Assembly (NCBI GenBank): GCA_010094025.1
Contig: ML991773.1
Span: 496,001-560,000, forward strand
DNA length: 64,000 nucleotides
From: Viridothelium virens
Lineage: Eukaryota > Ascomycota > Dothideomycetes > Trypetheliales > Trypetheliaceae
Direction: 5' to 3'
Program-made: the position numbers and the translations under genes
Notes under the pieces: model-generated
The model's input: the letters and a program-made list of their open reading frames with translations, nothing else
Told to the model about the DNA's origin: nothing
Databases searched by the model: none
In this document: one piece after another, positions 54,393 to 64,000 of the stretch
How the letters are laid out: each line of letters starts with the position of its first letter
How positions within the stretch are numbered: position 1 is the first letter of the stretch

Positions 54393-55933
54393 GTGGCAGA
54401 AGTCTCATTAACTATGTCCAAAACCCCAAATACGATCGAATACGCACATACAATCATGGCCAAAAACCGTAGCGATCGAGAGCTGGCAAGCGTCTCAAGC
54501 GCCGACAATCCATATCCCAGATATATACCGAAGCTCGATGATGTGGAACCGGACGTGGAGGCGATTCTCATCAAGGCTGGTGTTCCTGAACACCAGCTCA
54601 AGGACCACATTACCAGCGTTGTAAGTCATGCTCATTTGCAAAGTCAGCGTTAGGATGTTGGACCTTGACTGGCCCCTACCTGGACAAGCGGTAGTATGGA
54701 CTTCGTAAAGCTTGCGGAATGGCACTTAAATGCGGCGCTTTCCTTGAGCTACTCATTGCCATATTACTTGTAACTCAAGTATATGGGCTTTCGTACCGGA
54801 GCGTTGTCACGGTACCGTATGTTTGCCAGAATACAAAACATACAGGCCAGAATCTTTCCTGGAATTCACGATACTTGTTGCTTCACATTTCGATCATCTC
54901 TATGGGAACTGACTGGGACTTCCACGAGCCTCGTCTTTCAATCTACTGATCACCGCTCGAGAACATCGTCATGAATCTTCATTGAGACCCTTCCATTGGC
55001 CACAGTAATCCCTGAAAAGCAAAAATCATCGCTCATACCTGAGAAATCTAAACAAAAATCTAACTTAGTACCAGAGAGAGCGTGGATGGGACATTCACCC
55101 CTTTCCTTGCATCGGTATTATCCCATATCCCCTCGACGAGCAGGGCGTTCCAACGTAAGAATGGTGCATTCTAGGTCGATTCAATTTCCTCGACCTAAGT
55201 ATTGTAAACCTTCCGGTGTACCCTGAAGCCCTAGAGCGTGTCAAGAAGGGCCAAAGGATGCTAGATCTGGGATGTTGCGTAAGTGACATCAATGGTTCAG
55301 ATCAGTGGATGTTACTGACTTGTCTTCACAGTTTGGCCAAGTTCTCCGCAAAATGGCAAGCTTCAAGTAAGACACTACATATCCAGCTACTGACTTGGAT
55401 TTGGGTTCGATTAGGAATTCGACGGTGCTCCCGCTTCCAATCTCTATGGCTCTGACCTAAGGCCTGATTTCATAGAACTTGGCTACGAGCTGTTCCTTGA
55501 CAAGCATAAGTTCGGCGCGACATTCGTACTAGCTGATGTCTTTGATCCGAACTCTGATCTGAAGCAGCTGGATGGAACCATAGATATCATTCACGCAGCG
55601 TCATTCTTCCATCTATTTGACAGGGACACCCAGATCAAGCTGGCCAAACGCGTTATTGCACTGCTGAAGCCGCAAAAGGACTCTTTACTATTTGGCAGAC
55701 AAGTAGGCAAAGTGGAGGCCGGTGAGACACCTGCCAACTCACAACCTGGACGCCTGCTATTTAGGCACAATGTCGAGACATGGGCTGAACTTTGGAAACA
55801 AATCGGAAGGGAGACCGGGACCGAATGGCAAGTAGACTCTGAACTGATACCGACCTGGACGAGCGGACTTGTGAAAGAGAGGCTGGAGGCAGAAGGGATT
55901 AGACAACATCGATTTACAATCCGCAGGCTCTGA
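54393..55933 (+). CDS. SAM-dependent methyltransferase, fungal secondary-metabolism type
   Basis: Five exons: 54393-54620, 55075-55114, 55175-55278, 55332-55355 and 55415-55933, giving 304 residues. This model restores family order: RYIPKLDDVEPDVEAIL, HITSVRERGWDIHPFPCIGR, the SAM-binding motif QRMLDLGCCFGQ, then DGAPASNLYGSDL, DIIHAASFFHLF and a C-terminal VEAGETP block. These are the landmarks of the methyltransferases found in fungal meroterpenoid and terpenoid clusters (AusD-like). The fourth intron (55356-55414) is read as GC-AG (ATG then GCAAGC); the nearby GT site breaks frame. The first intron is long (454 bp). The Met at 54393 is the longest start; the Met at 54456 is a good alternative. 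No synthase, P450 or oxidase gene lies near, so the substrate is unknown. Confidence 0.85.
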
Positions 55934-56314
55934 TTAGGGAAAATGCTCTGATTCTCTCCTCAAACTTCAACCGTAAACGCGAGGGTTATGTCAAAGGCCT
56001 TGTATCCATACTTATTACAGGCATTCTAATAGCTCCAGAAGGTCATTCACCGGGCAAAAGTCTTGCAGCGCTTATAGACCTACACGATAATAGAATGGAA
56101 TAACGACTTCGAGAACCATTGTTTCTGACCAAGGAGGAAGATAAGTCTTTCATTCATCGATCAGCGCTTCTTTCAGGAGCGGCATTAGAGTGAGAACTCA
56201 ACATCAACCCGCAGATTCGCCACCCCTCTCTTTACTTTTCCTTGGGTATCTTGGATCGCGTGACTCCAGATTCCAAAACGCCTAGTCCCAACTTAAGCTA
56301 CAAGCGACTTTTCT
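55934..56314. other. Convergent 3' spacer
   Basis: 381 bp between the 3' ends of the methyltransferase and CNOT11 genes; nothing supported. Confidence 0.5.
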
Positions 56315-57511
56315 TTACCAAACGCCTATCTCCAGATCGGATCTAAAATCTCGGACCTCCTTGACCCAGATGAATCTCACACAAATCTCTTGGATTTCGA
56401 AGTAGCTTGTCTGAGGGTTGATGACGTTTTGAGTGAGGAGATTTCTCACAAACAATATCAGCAATTTGATTGCTCTGATCTGATCTTCTTTTCGACCGTT
56501 TGCGGAAATCACCGGACCTTGGCCATCTGCACCCGTGTCCTCGAGGCCGATCTGCTCGACGTAGCGCAATGCATGCTGTATATAATCCTGCATGAGACCC
56601 GGGGGGTCATAATCGTCTAAGACGCCAGAAAAAAGTAGCGAGTTGATCAGTTCCAGGGACCGGAGGTCCACAGGAAGGGCTCTGAGTCGATCAAGCGCAG
56701 CAGGAGGATTCTGCTTTAGTTCATACTGAAGATCCTCACCAAAGGCATGCTTGTTTTGATAGACCATGCCAGTCTCAAGTTCACCATTGCCTTGAGTCGT
56801 CTTTACCGAGGTTCTAGGCTCGTAGATTCCTTCTTCCTCCAGCATGCGGATGTATCTATCGATGTTGAAGCCTTTCACTGGTGAATTCCCAAGGTTGTGG
56901 AAGATTTGGGAAGGAGAACTATGTTCAAAATCCTAGCGAAAAAAAGATATCAGGCACCGAGCTGCGCGTGACACGCTACGAGCTTTCTGGGAAAGCACAC
57001 TCTTACCTCTGTAGAATCTGAGAGTAGGAGGGCCTTCACAAATTCCACCCGGGTCCGTAGAGCAGACTGTACCCTGAGCATTGGTACCGGTTGCTTTGAA
57101 CAGGCCTCTGCGGGATGTGAACCTGATTGCCAAGACTGTACGACTTCGACCCAATGCGAAAGCCAAGGGTTGTACCTCAGTGGAACCTTGTTTGCTGTGT
57201 AAAGTTGATATTCGCAATTGATCAACGACGCGAGCAAAGCCCATCCAGTTAGGCGTCCACCTGCATATGCTCAGTACTTTGTACGATTGTTAAAATTGAC
57301 AGGGACAGAGCGCACCCGAACTTTCAAGCTCATTCAGCATGGACTTGAGCTGCAACGAGTCCTGGAAAATACTATCTAGTGTCTGGCCGTCAGGACTCCT
57401 TCCCGGGCCATGACGGGCCTCGTGGCACAGCTGCGCGGTTTCTGAAAGTGATCGCTCATGGTTGCAAAGAAGATTAGCAACAACCGGAGGCAATCGCGCT
57501 GAAGCATCCAT
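56315..57511 (-). CDS. CNOT11-like subunit of the CCR4-NOT complex
   Basis: Three exons: 57511-57316, 57260-57007 and 56932-56315, giving 355 residues. Intron 2 (74 bp) is clear. Intron 1 is 55 bp if the donor is GTGCGC, or 40 bp if GTCAAT is used; both keep frame. The C-terminal half matches the CNOT11 domain (DUF2363): NPPAALDRLRALPVDLRSLE, then IKLLILFVRNLLTQNVINPQ, then EIQEICVRFIWVKEVRDF. Here helices bind the CNOT10/CNOT1 module in animals. The N-terminal part (LLASLINCEYQLYTANKVPL) fits the family's helical repeat. CCR4-NOT shortens poly(A) tails; CNOT11 is absent from budding yeast. The identification rests on remembered family patterns, not on a search. Confidence 0.8.
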
Positions 57512-58444
57512 GCTGTGTAAAGAAGGGAAGAATCTCTTGCAAGGCAGCCATGGATTTTTTTTTAGTTGTCGCGGGAGTCGCGTATCACAGAACCGGTCTT
57601 CCGGTTCTGCATTTCAGCTCAGGTCGGCGGCCACAGACTCGTGAGAGGACGTTGCCAAGGTGAGTTTACGAAGACGTGCGTCTGAGGACCGATCGAGACG
57701 GGATAGCTGGAAGTCGAGATCAATCACGACCACGACGACAGTATCGCCTAGATTGCAACCCCCTGTGAAACCCTACAATTGGTTGCTGGTTTGCGCGAAA
57801 TGTTTTGGTGGGCCTGGGGGCAATCTATTGGGTCCAAAACACTTGCTAAAGGTTCCCCCACATATTTGTTTTGGCCACCAATCGGCATCGTTTCGTGCCG
57901 CGAATAGCTGACCTGACTCGTTCTGCCCTCCAAACAGCTTGATCATAACACTAGTAATTCCATCGATGGGTTTCGTAGTTCCTGTTAATCGCACGAACAT
58001 GTAGGTAGGTTGGTGTGGCTTTACCCACTATCTACGTGATTGCTTCACTACGGCTTAACTATTGCCATTACTTGAAAAATGAACTCTTTGTAAAGGTCCA
58101 AGTGTCCACAGTCCACAACCGTCATTATCAATGTGCTCGCAATCTTTATGACACCATTGCATAAATTTCACCCCCAACAATTGGCTTCAGCTTAGTCAGA
58201 TTGTGCTATTATTATCTGTTTCAATGGCTGAGATATCGATGAGTAGATAGGAGAGGAGTACGTAGGGGGGAAGCGGACACTGCGGGGTATAGCATTGTCA
58301 ACAACGCCGACAAGGGGGGTTCTTATTCCCTACAGTGGTATGTACGAGCCAGAAATTGCTATAAGGCAAAGCAGCCCGGGTCTTTCATGATTGAGGAATA
58401 GATCGGAGGTAACGGTTGAGCCCACGGCATCAAGATCCTCAAGT
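57512..58444. promoter_or_regulatory. Divergent promoter region of the CNOT11 and DsbA-like genes
   Basis: 933 bp with no supported gene. It contains AGGTAGGT near 58004 and a T-run near 57550. Confidence 0.5.
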
Positions 58445-59196
58445 ATGGGATACGATTCCCAAATATCCTTCACTCTGGATACGATATGCCCTTGGTAGGA
58501 ACTTCAGCAACTCTTTCTAGAAACCAGCCCAGAGCGTCTACATTACAAAGAAATCTAACACAGCGAAGGACCTATCTTGCAAAACGGCGTCTATCCACCG
58601 CCCTCTCGCAGATTCGTTCGACAAATCCTCCGGTAAACTTTACCCTTCACTTCTCACCCTACCAGCTCTATCCTGAAGCCTCTAAGGAGGGCGAGGATAA
58701 GTACGAGTGGTACAAGCGATCTAAATACCATGATTCAGAGGACAGAATGAAGATGTACACAACGCTGATGAGCGCATATGGCGCGAAGGAGGGTATTGAC
58801 TTTAAATTTGGCGGGCCGGTGGCAAACACGTTGGATGCTCATAGACTCATACAGCATTTCCAAGAGAAGTCCGGCCCTGAATGCGCAGAAAAAATTGTGA
58901 ATGCCTTGTACAAGCAATATTTCGAGGAAGAAAGGCATCCATCAAGCGAAGATACACTGCTAAGGGCCGCACTTGAAGCAGAGATTGACGAAAAAGAAGC
59001 GCGAGGCTTCATATCCGATGAAAATGAGGGATTAATGGAGGTCAAAATGTTGATCAGAGAACAGGCCAGTAATGGGGTAGACGCTGTACCATACATCGTT
59101 GTTGAGGGCAAACGGAGAGACTTCACCCTCGAGGGCGCAAAAGAGGTCGAGGAATACATCAAAATATTGGAGCAGGTCATAAAGGAAAGTAGATAA
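58445..59196 (+). CDS. DsbA/FrnE-like thioredoxin-fold protein with CPWT active site
   Basis: Two exons: 58445-58494 and 58569-59196, giving 225 residues. The 74-bp intron has GT..AG ends and an ATCTAAC branch site. The first exon supplies MGYDSQISFTLDTICPW, and splicing joins it to TYLAKRRLSTAL. This places the active-site tetrapeptide of the DSBA family in the usual spot after the first strand. The frame starting at 58486 would miss this strand and is wrong. The cis-Pro loop is VDAVPYIVVEGKR, and a helical insertion lies between. The second active-site Cys is Thr (CPWT), so it is not an ordinary dithiol oxidase. Glutathione-transferase-kappa-like or isomerase-like chemistry is possible. No signal peptide. 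Confidence 0.88.
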
Positions 59197-60355
59197 TTTC
59201 TGGAAATGGACAGAAACAGTGGGGGAAGTGCAGCATCCCGCTGCTCGGTCGAGGCGAATACGCAGTTCAGTCGTGGTAGCAGGCGCAGTAGCTGCAAAAT
59301 CCGATGAGGCTTTTCAAAATAGATGCGGATATCGTCAATCCCGGCACTGCCATGAACTTCATCCGTACCTTGGTCCGATGCAGTAGGGCTGAAGCACCAG
59401 ATTGGGTATACAAGCAGGTTCACATCGCCACAGCTAAGGACACTGCCTAAAATTGTGCACGGAAGTCTTTCATGTACCTACCCAGGTCGCTCTACAGCTG
59501 CGATGCATGCTGTCAGCCTTGCTAGTGGCTGCGTGCAGAACGTTGCACTAGAGCAAGAGCATGTCCTGTTGGATTGCAAGACCACTTGCAAGCAGCCTCA
59601 CGGGTCCGATTCTTTCCCTGAGCACAACACGCTCGATGAACATGACGACAGAGTCTCTTGCCGACCTGTGGATGCTTGAAAAGCGAGGACTAGGAGTGTA
59701 TAGGCAGAGGAGCAGTCTCCTTGGAGGCTCGAGCTATGCTAATAGGCGTGAAGCTATCCCTCTTCTGTCTTAGTCGGGTTGACTGCTAAGCGCCCACCGA
59801 ACTCGGGGTAACGGCAGCCAACAAATGGTACTGCAGCAATACTAGAATATCTCGACATGAAGTCTCAGGTCCAATGGCCAGCGCTAATCTGCAGATGCAG
59901 GGTCTAGTTCCTGTCACCTATGACGACGGATGGGCGCTTCAATTCTGGCCAGGCATCACGGCGCGTCGACGCCATGAAGGGGGGCGGAATACATAACGAC
60001 CAGAGAGCATCGTCTCTGAAGTAAGATGGATATGTTTTTGAAACGTGCACTGCCTGACGAATTTCCTTTCTTGTCTCAATTCTCTCTCATGCTGTTGTCT
60101 GCGTGCCGAGCTGTAATGTGCATATGATCCGGTACACTGTTCCCTTTCTCGTCTTTTCCAGCTTCCGAAAAAACATCGCCATCCCTCATGCTGGAGTATC
60201 GGGAGTCCGGACCAGCTTGTGAGCATGCCTTCTTTCATTGCGCCTCGTGTATAACATGACGATCTCTCCAAATGTTTCAATACTGACGACAATCAATCAA
60301 TGGAAGGCTGTAGCTTCGGCTTTTCCTTGAAACTCTCATCAAATCCCTCCCCGCC
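59197..60355. other. Intergenic stretch upstream of the CFEM gene
   Basis: 1.16 kb with small open frames on both strands and nothing recognised. Confidence 0.45.
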
Positions 60356-62518
60356 ATGCCTTTGGCTCCTAGACATCATAACTCTGCTGTGCCGGCCATA
60401 GCATCTAATAATCTACGTCGGGATGCCTCTCAATCACTGCCTTCTGCCGTTCAAACGATATTACCTTCCTGCGCACAACCATGTCTAGCATCGTTTATCT
60501 CAGCTGGATACTCTTCCTCCGTTTGCCCTATTCCTTCCGACATCTTTTGCCTATGTTCCCATTACGACAATGGTGGATTCACTCTTGGGGAAGGAGCCCT
60601 CAGCTGTATTAAGTTGTCGTGCTCAACGCCAACCAGCTCGGAACTAAACAACGCCTACGACATCTGCAATGCTCAGAGCAACCATGTCACCCCAACCCAT
60701 TCAACGCTCTCGATCACTGCCGTCCTCTCTTCTGTCCCTACTACCGCAGTCTCTTCAAGTCTCGGCAATCCGTCATCTTCCTCTGGCACGGCTAGCTCAG
60801 CATTGGGCACAATTACGTCAGCCGCATCGACACCAACTTCGACAGCCCCACAGACCTCAGCAGTAGTTGCGAGCGTAGCGCCAGAGCCAACGGAAACAGG
60901 CGTAGCAGCATCTCACAAAGGGTTGTCGACAGCACAAACCGTGGGAATCGTAGTCGCCAGTATTGCGTCGCTCGTACTTGTTGCAGGAGCTATCGCTTTG
61001 ATTGGTTTCTGCATTCGACGAAAACGACTGCGGTCAGCAGAGGAGCCAAGCCTGCCGTTTGAGAGTGACGAAGCTACCAAGGGGGCAACACCAGAGAAAT
61101 TTGGTCTGAACAACCCGATTCTGTATCCACCGAAAGTTACCAAGGATCCAAGAGGAGGATATGGCGGGGTTGGCATCGCCCGTGCGTCTCAATACCGAGC
61201 GGCTTTGGAGGAACAATCTTCTGGATCCGATTCCAGGGGTGTTGCACCGGGAGCTATTGGTGTTGCAATCAGTCCGGAAGGCTACGACAACGATACGCCT
61301 GTTAGTGGCACAAGCACGTGCACGACATCCCGATTGCTGCCGGAGAAGCCAGCGGTGATCCCAGAGCAACAGTCAGCAGACAAGAGGCCGACCAGTAATT
61401 TTTCACAGGCGACTGTCTTCGAGGAAGACCATCAAGGTGCGGGTCGAAAGGTCGAGAATTTCGTATTCCCCGTACCGCCGTCACCCGTCTACAGCCGCTA
61501 TCCGAACGAGAATCCGCCTGTGCAGATTGCAGCAGAGTTAGGTTCATTTCCAGAAAGGAGACAACCGCCACCACTTACTCTGAAGATTCCTCCGACAGTC
61601 CCTTCAACCAAAGCATCATCAATCGCCCCACCACGCATAGTCGCTGTACCTCCACCAAAGTCGACCGCATATATGACTCCACTCAAAAACCAGCATCCAT
61701 CAAAGGTAGTCATACAGGATGGATCACAAAACAGTCAGAGCAGAGGCCAAGCATCGCAGCCAATAGGCAGGGCAGGTGCCACAAGGCAAACACAAAATGC
61801 GCCACTCGACCAAGGCAGTCAGCAGGGAAAGTCACATAGCGGCAAACATGCCTCTGATCAGTCTCATCTGGAGTCAAATCGAGATTCTTGCGTTTCTGAT
61901 ACCTCTTTTGAATCGCTCGAAGATAATCCAACGCCTCCAGAGGAAACGGCAAAGAAGCTCTCACCTGTAGAGGAATCGCCTATTTCAAGTATCCGATACC
62001 CAAAAGTTCCTCGGTCCTCCAACCAGATCGTCCCTCGACGCAGCCCAACCGGTCCCCAGTTTACGACGGGACCTTCTCTTCGCCCTCCACCGCGACCATG
62101 GAGACCTAATGTCTCACGCTTAGATGACGCTACGGATAGCAGCAGTTCTACATCAACTCTGCTGGCCAAGCGAAGAGGAGAGAACGCGGCGGTGGAAATT
62201 GAGCGTCGACTCGGCCTCCCCCATCAATCTTCTGTGCAGTCGTCCTCTGGAGCCTCGAGTGACCCACAATCACCGCGGACGGCGAGCAGTAGCAATACAC
62301 TGGGGCTTGCCCCATTGTCTTGGCAAGCGGTGGGCTGGAGGCAATCGAGGTTTGCCAGCGCTCTACGAAACCGAGTTCCTGTGGCGGAAGGCGGACGGGA
62401 GGTGACATGGATAGATGATTCAGCCATCAGTCCTACAACGGTGTTGCGCAGTCCGATTTGGGAGCCTCGTTTGACACCGACGCGAAGGGGTGAAGATTTA
62501 ATGCTGTCGGTGACATAA
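60356..62518 (+). CDS. CFEM-domain single-pass membrane protein
   Basis: A single exon of 720 residues. Residues 38-110 form a CFEM domain with all eight cysteines: PSCAQPC, then CPIPSDIFCLC with the Asp that can bind haem iron in some CFEM proteins, then SCIKLSC and a last Cys in DICNA. A Ser/Thr-rich stalk (about 115-190) leads to one membrane span (VGIVVASIASLVLVAGAIAL, about 200) followed by RRKRLR as a stop-transfer signal. The remaining 490 residues are Pro/Ser-rich and presumably cytosolic. This is the layout of a cell-surface receptor or anchored adhesin rather than a small secreted effector. Strangely, there is no hydrophobic signal peptide before the CFEM part, so a short upstream exon may be missing or the start mis-set. 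Confidence 0.85.
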   Translation: MPLAPRHHNSAVPAIASNNLRRDASQSLPSAVQTILPSCAQPCLASFISAGYSSSVCPIPSDIFCLCSHYDNGGFTLGEGALSCIKLSCSTPTSSELNNAYDICNAQSNHVTPTHSTLSITAVLSSVPTTAVSSSLGNPSSSSGTASSALGTITSAASTPTSTAPQTSAVVASVAPEPTETGVAASHKGLSTAQTVGIVVASIASLVLVAGAIALIGFCIRRKRLRSAEEPSLPFESDEATKGATPEKFGLNNPILYPPKVTKDPRGGYGGVGIARASQYRAALEEQSSGSDSRGVAPGAIGVAISPEGYDNDTPVSGTSTCTTSRLLPEKPAVIPEQQSADKRPTSNFSQATVFEEDHQGAGRKVENFVFPVPPSPVYSRYPNENPPVQIAAELGSFPERRQPPPLTLKIPPTVPSTKASSIAPPRIVAVPPPKSTAYMTPLKNQHPSKVVIQDGSQNSQSRGQASQPIGRAGATRQTQNAPLDQGSQQGKSHSGKHASDQSHLESNRDSCVSDTSFESLEDNPTPPEETAKKLSPVEESPISSIRYPKVPRSSNQIVPRRSPTGPQFTTGPSLRPPPRPWRPNVSRLDDATDSSSSTSTLLAKRRGENAAVEIERRLGLPHQSSVQSSSGASSDPQSPRTASSSNTLGLAPLSWQAVGWRQSRFASALRNRVPVAEGGREVTWIDDSAISPTTVLRSPIWEPRLTPTRRGEDLMLSVT

Positions 62519-63123
62519 AGTGCAAGACCTCAATTTTGGGTCACCTTCTCTGGCTATTCTGAGGCCATGTGTTATATTTGGGTTTTATTTGGGGTTTACT
62601 TGGGTTTGGTGCATAGAAAGACTACTCTTTTCCCAGCGATATTTCTTTAGTCAATAGATACCCTCTGGTTTTGTTTTTTTTTTTTTTTTACCCACTGGTA
62701 TGCAGAAATTGGCTTATCCATGTACGTTAGGAGGCGAGACTACGATATGTACAAGTATCCGAACCCGAGGCTAGTGTAAGAACATTGAATGGATGAATCA
62801 GCGAAGTGAAGTTATCCAAGCTTGAAGTTGACAAAGCAGTGGCACAGTACAGGGGATGATAGCTCATAAGCTCATAAGCTCATAAGCAGGCAGTGAGTAA
62901 TAGAGCAGCTAGGCAAGGTAATAAGGTAATGAGCAGTGGACCAAAGGAAGCACTTGGCTGCTGCTGCCCCACCAACTGCCACTGACTGCCCCGACCTGGG
63001 AAACGTCACCCCACCAAGCTTGAATTCCTCCCTGCAAATCTTCCCAACTACAACTCCTTCGCCTTCCTGAGCGCCCGAGAAATCTCTGCATCTCTCCAAT
63101 CCCATTCCGCGACAGCCGCAAAC
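62519..63123. promoter_or_regulatory. Spacer and transketolase promoter
   Basis: 605 bp. A T16 run at 62674-62689 follows the CFEM gene. A tandem 8-mer lies at 62861-62887. CT-rich sequence lies just upstream of the transketolase start (63050-63100). Confidence 0.5.
62861..62887. repeat. Tandem 8-mer AGCTCATA, 3.4 copies
   Basis: Three perfect copies in a row plus AGC, 237 bp before the transketolase start. Confidence 0.9.
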
Positions 63124-64000
63124 ATGGGTTACGGCGAGATCGATCAGCTTGCTATCAACACTATCCGGACGCTCGCCGTAAGTATCATGTATTTGCTGGC
63201 CGTCATCTCTTCTGCACATCCACTCTCACCGCAACAATGTCGATTTGCCACCCTCGACTATCAATTGCTAATAAGACTCCATAAATCAGGTCGATGCGAC
63301 GTTCAAAGCAAATTCCGGCCATCCCGGTGCCCCTATGGGCATGGCACCGGTCGCTCATATTCTCTTCAACAAGTTTATGACCTTCAACCCTAAGAATCCC
63401 GACTATATCAACCGCGATCGCTTCGTCCTCTCGTAGGTCCCCAAGCGGCTCATTGTCCCTCACATCATCAAGAGACACGAAAGCCATATCTGTTCCATGA
63501 ATACCTTTTTTCAATTCCCCATATCGTTACAGAGCTGGGTACTGTTTCAGCTCTGGGTTAGACTCGGATCTACCGCTTGCGAAAGCCCTAAGTGCTTTTT
63601 CTGGACTGATCGAACTAACTCGTAACAATCAGAAACGGTCACGGATGCATGCTTCAGTATGCTCTCCTTCATCTCTTCGGGTATGACCTACCCTTGGATC
63701 AGCTCAAGCACTTCCGTGTATGTAGTAGCGCCTAATCTCCATCAAATGATAAGTTGAAGGCATTGACAATCGGCAGCAAGTGGATAGCATCACACCCGGA
63801 CATCCTGAATCCCACGATACTCCCGGTGTAGAAGTCACCACTGGTCCGCTTGGCCAGGGTTTCTCGAATGCCGTCGGCTTGGCCGTCGCACAAGCCAAGA
63901 GCGCCGCAGAATTCAACAAGCCTGGCTTCAATCTTTTCACCAACTACACATATATGTTCTTCGGTGATGGCTGTGCGATGGAAGGCATTGCGAGTGAAGC
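63124..64000 (+). CDS. TKL1: Transketolase, 5' part (runs off the right edge)
   Basis: Exons visible: 63124-63177, 63290-63432, 63633-63717 and 63777 to the window end. The introns (112, 200, 59 bp) have GT..AG ends and keep frame. The enzyme moves two-carbon ketol groups between sugar phosphates in the pentose phosphate pathway, using thiamine diphosphate, in the cytosol. [20 protein letters not shown] is the family start. [20 protein letters not shown] and [20 protein letters not shown] carry substrate and cofactor histidines. The window stops in the thiamine-binding motif [15 protein letters not shown]. About 190 of the usual 685 residues are present. Intron density at the 5' end is normal for the gene in filamentous fungi. 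Confidence 0.96.

Noticed and set aside
55332-55430. Frameshifted (broken) methyltransferase
   Set aside because: A GC-AG intron gives an intact frame with exact family spacing, so no frameshift is needed.
51439-57511. A secondary-metabolite cluster around the methyltransferase
   Set aside because: No synthase, P450, oxidase, transporter or regulator gene lies within reach; neighbours are a peptidase and housekeeping genes.
58486-58570. DsbA-like gene starting at MPLVGTSATLS (58486)
   Set aside because: That start reads through an intron and loses the first strand and active site; the spliced model from 58445 restores both.
1-64000. Transposons, retroelements or CRISPR arrays
   Set aside because: No transposase, reverse transcriptase or integrase signature, no long terminal or inverted repeats, and no regularly spaced repeat array was seen by eye.

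Overview
The window is nuclear DNA from a filamentous ascomycete (Pezizomycotina). The evidence is gene-dense sequence of mixed orientation, short introns (mostly 46-80 bp) with GT..AG ends and CTAAC/CTGAC-like branch sites, and a fungal gene set: a DUF7708-type NACHT receptor, an eqolisin protease, a CFEM membrane protein, a YAT amino-acid permease and a short-chain phospholipase C. I cannot fix the class. I saw no rRNA, tRNA, CRISPR, integrase, or recognisable transposon or retroelement.

Left part (1-14.5 kb): the 3' part of a conserved fungal protein (-, running off the left edge), a DUF1295 membrane reductase-like gene (+), a gene-poor stretch, a 1333-residue NACHT (NOD-like) receptor (-) facing a DUF7025-type AAA+ ATPase (+), and a polytopic membrane protein (-) with an in-frame stop. 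Coding-like relics lie behind both the NACHT and the AAA genes.

Middle (15.8-47.5 kb): glycerol-3-phosphate acyltransferase (-), a vacuolar-type Ca2+/H+ exchanger (-), a conserved single-membrane-span protein (-), NOP16 (+), an amino-acid permease (+), UPF1 (-) and IMP4 (+) as a tight divergent pair, a CECR5-type HAD hydrolase (-), a disordered fungal protein (+) with an in-frame stop near its end, and phosphoinositide phospholipase C (+) behind 3.7 kb of apparently non-coding DNA.

Right part (48.5-64 kb): spermidine synthase (-), a secreted glutamic peptidase (-), a SAM methyltransferase of the fungal terpenoid/meroterpenoid type (+) with a GC-AG intron, a CNOT11-like CCR4-NOT subunit (-), a DsbA/FrnE-like protein (+), a CFEM receptor-like protein (+), and the start of transketolase (+) running off the right edge.

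Most genes are housekeeping and form no operon or obvious biosynthetic cluster. Several concern RNA: NOP16 and IMP4 in ribosome assembly, UPF1 in nonsense-mediated decay, CNOT11 in deadenylation. PLC and the Ca2+/H+ exchanger both bear on calcium signalling. The accessory parts are the NACHT/AAA pair, the methyltransferase and the eqolisin region. A 9-base word, TACGGAGTA, recurs in non-coding DNA far above chance. Exon limits were placed by hand from splice signals, reading frame and remembered family sequences. For the multi-exon genes the exon lengths add up to whole codons.
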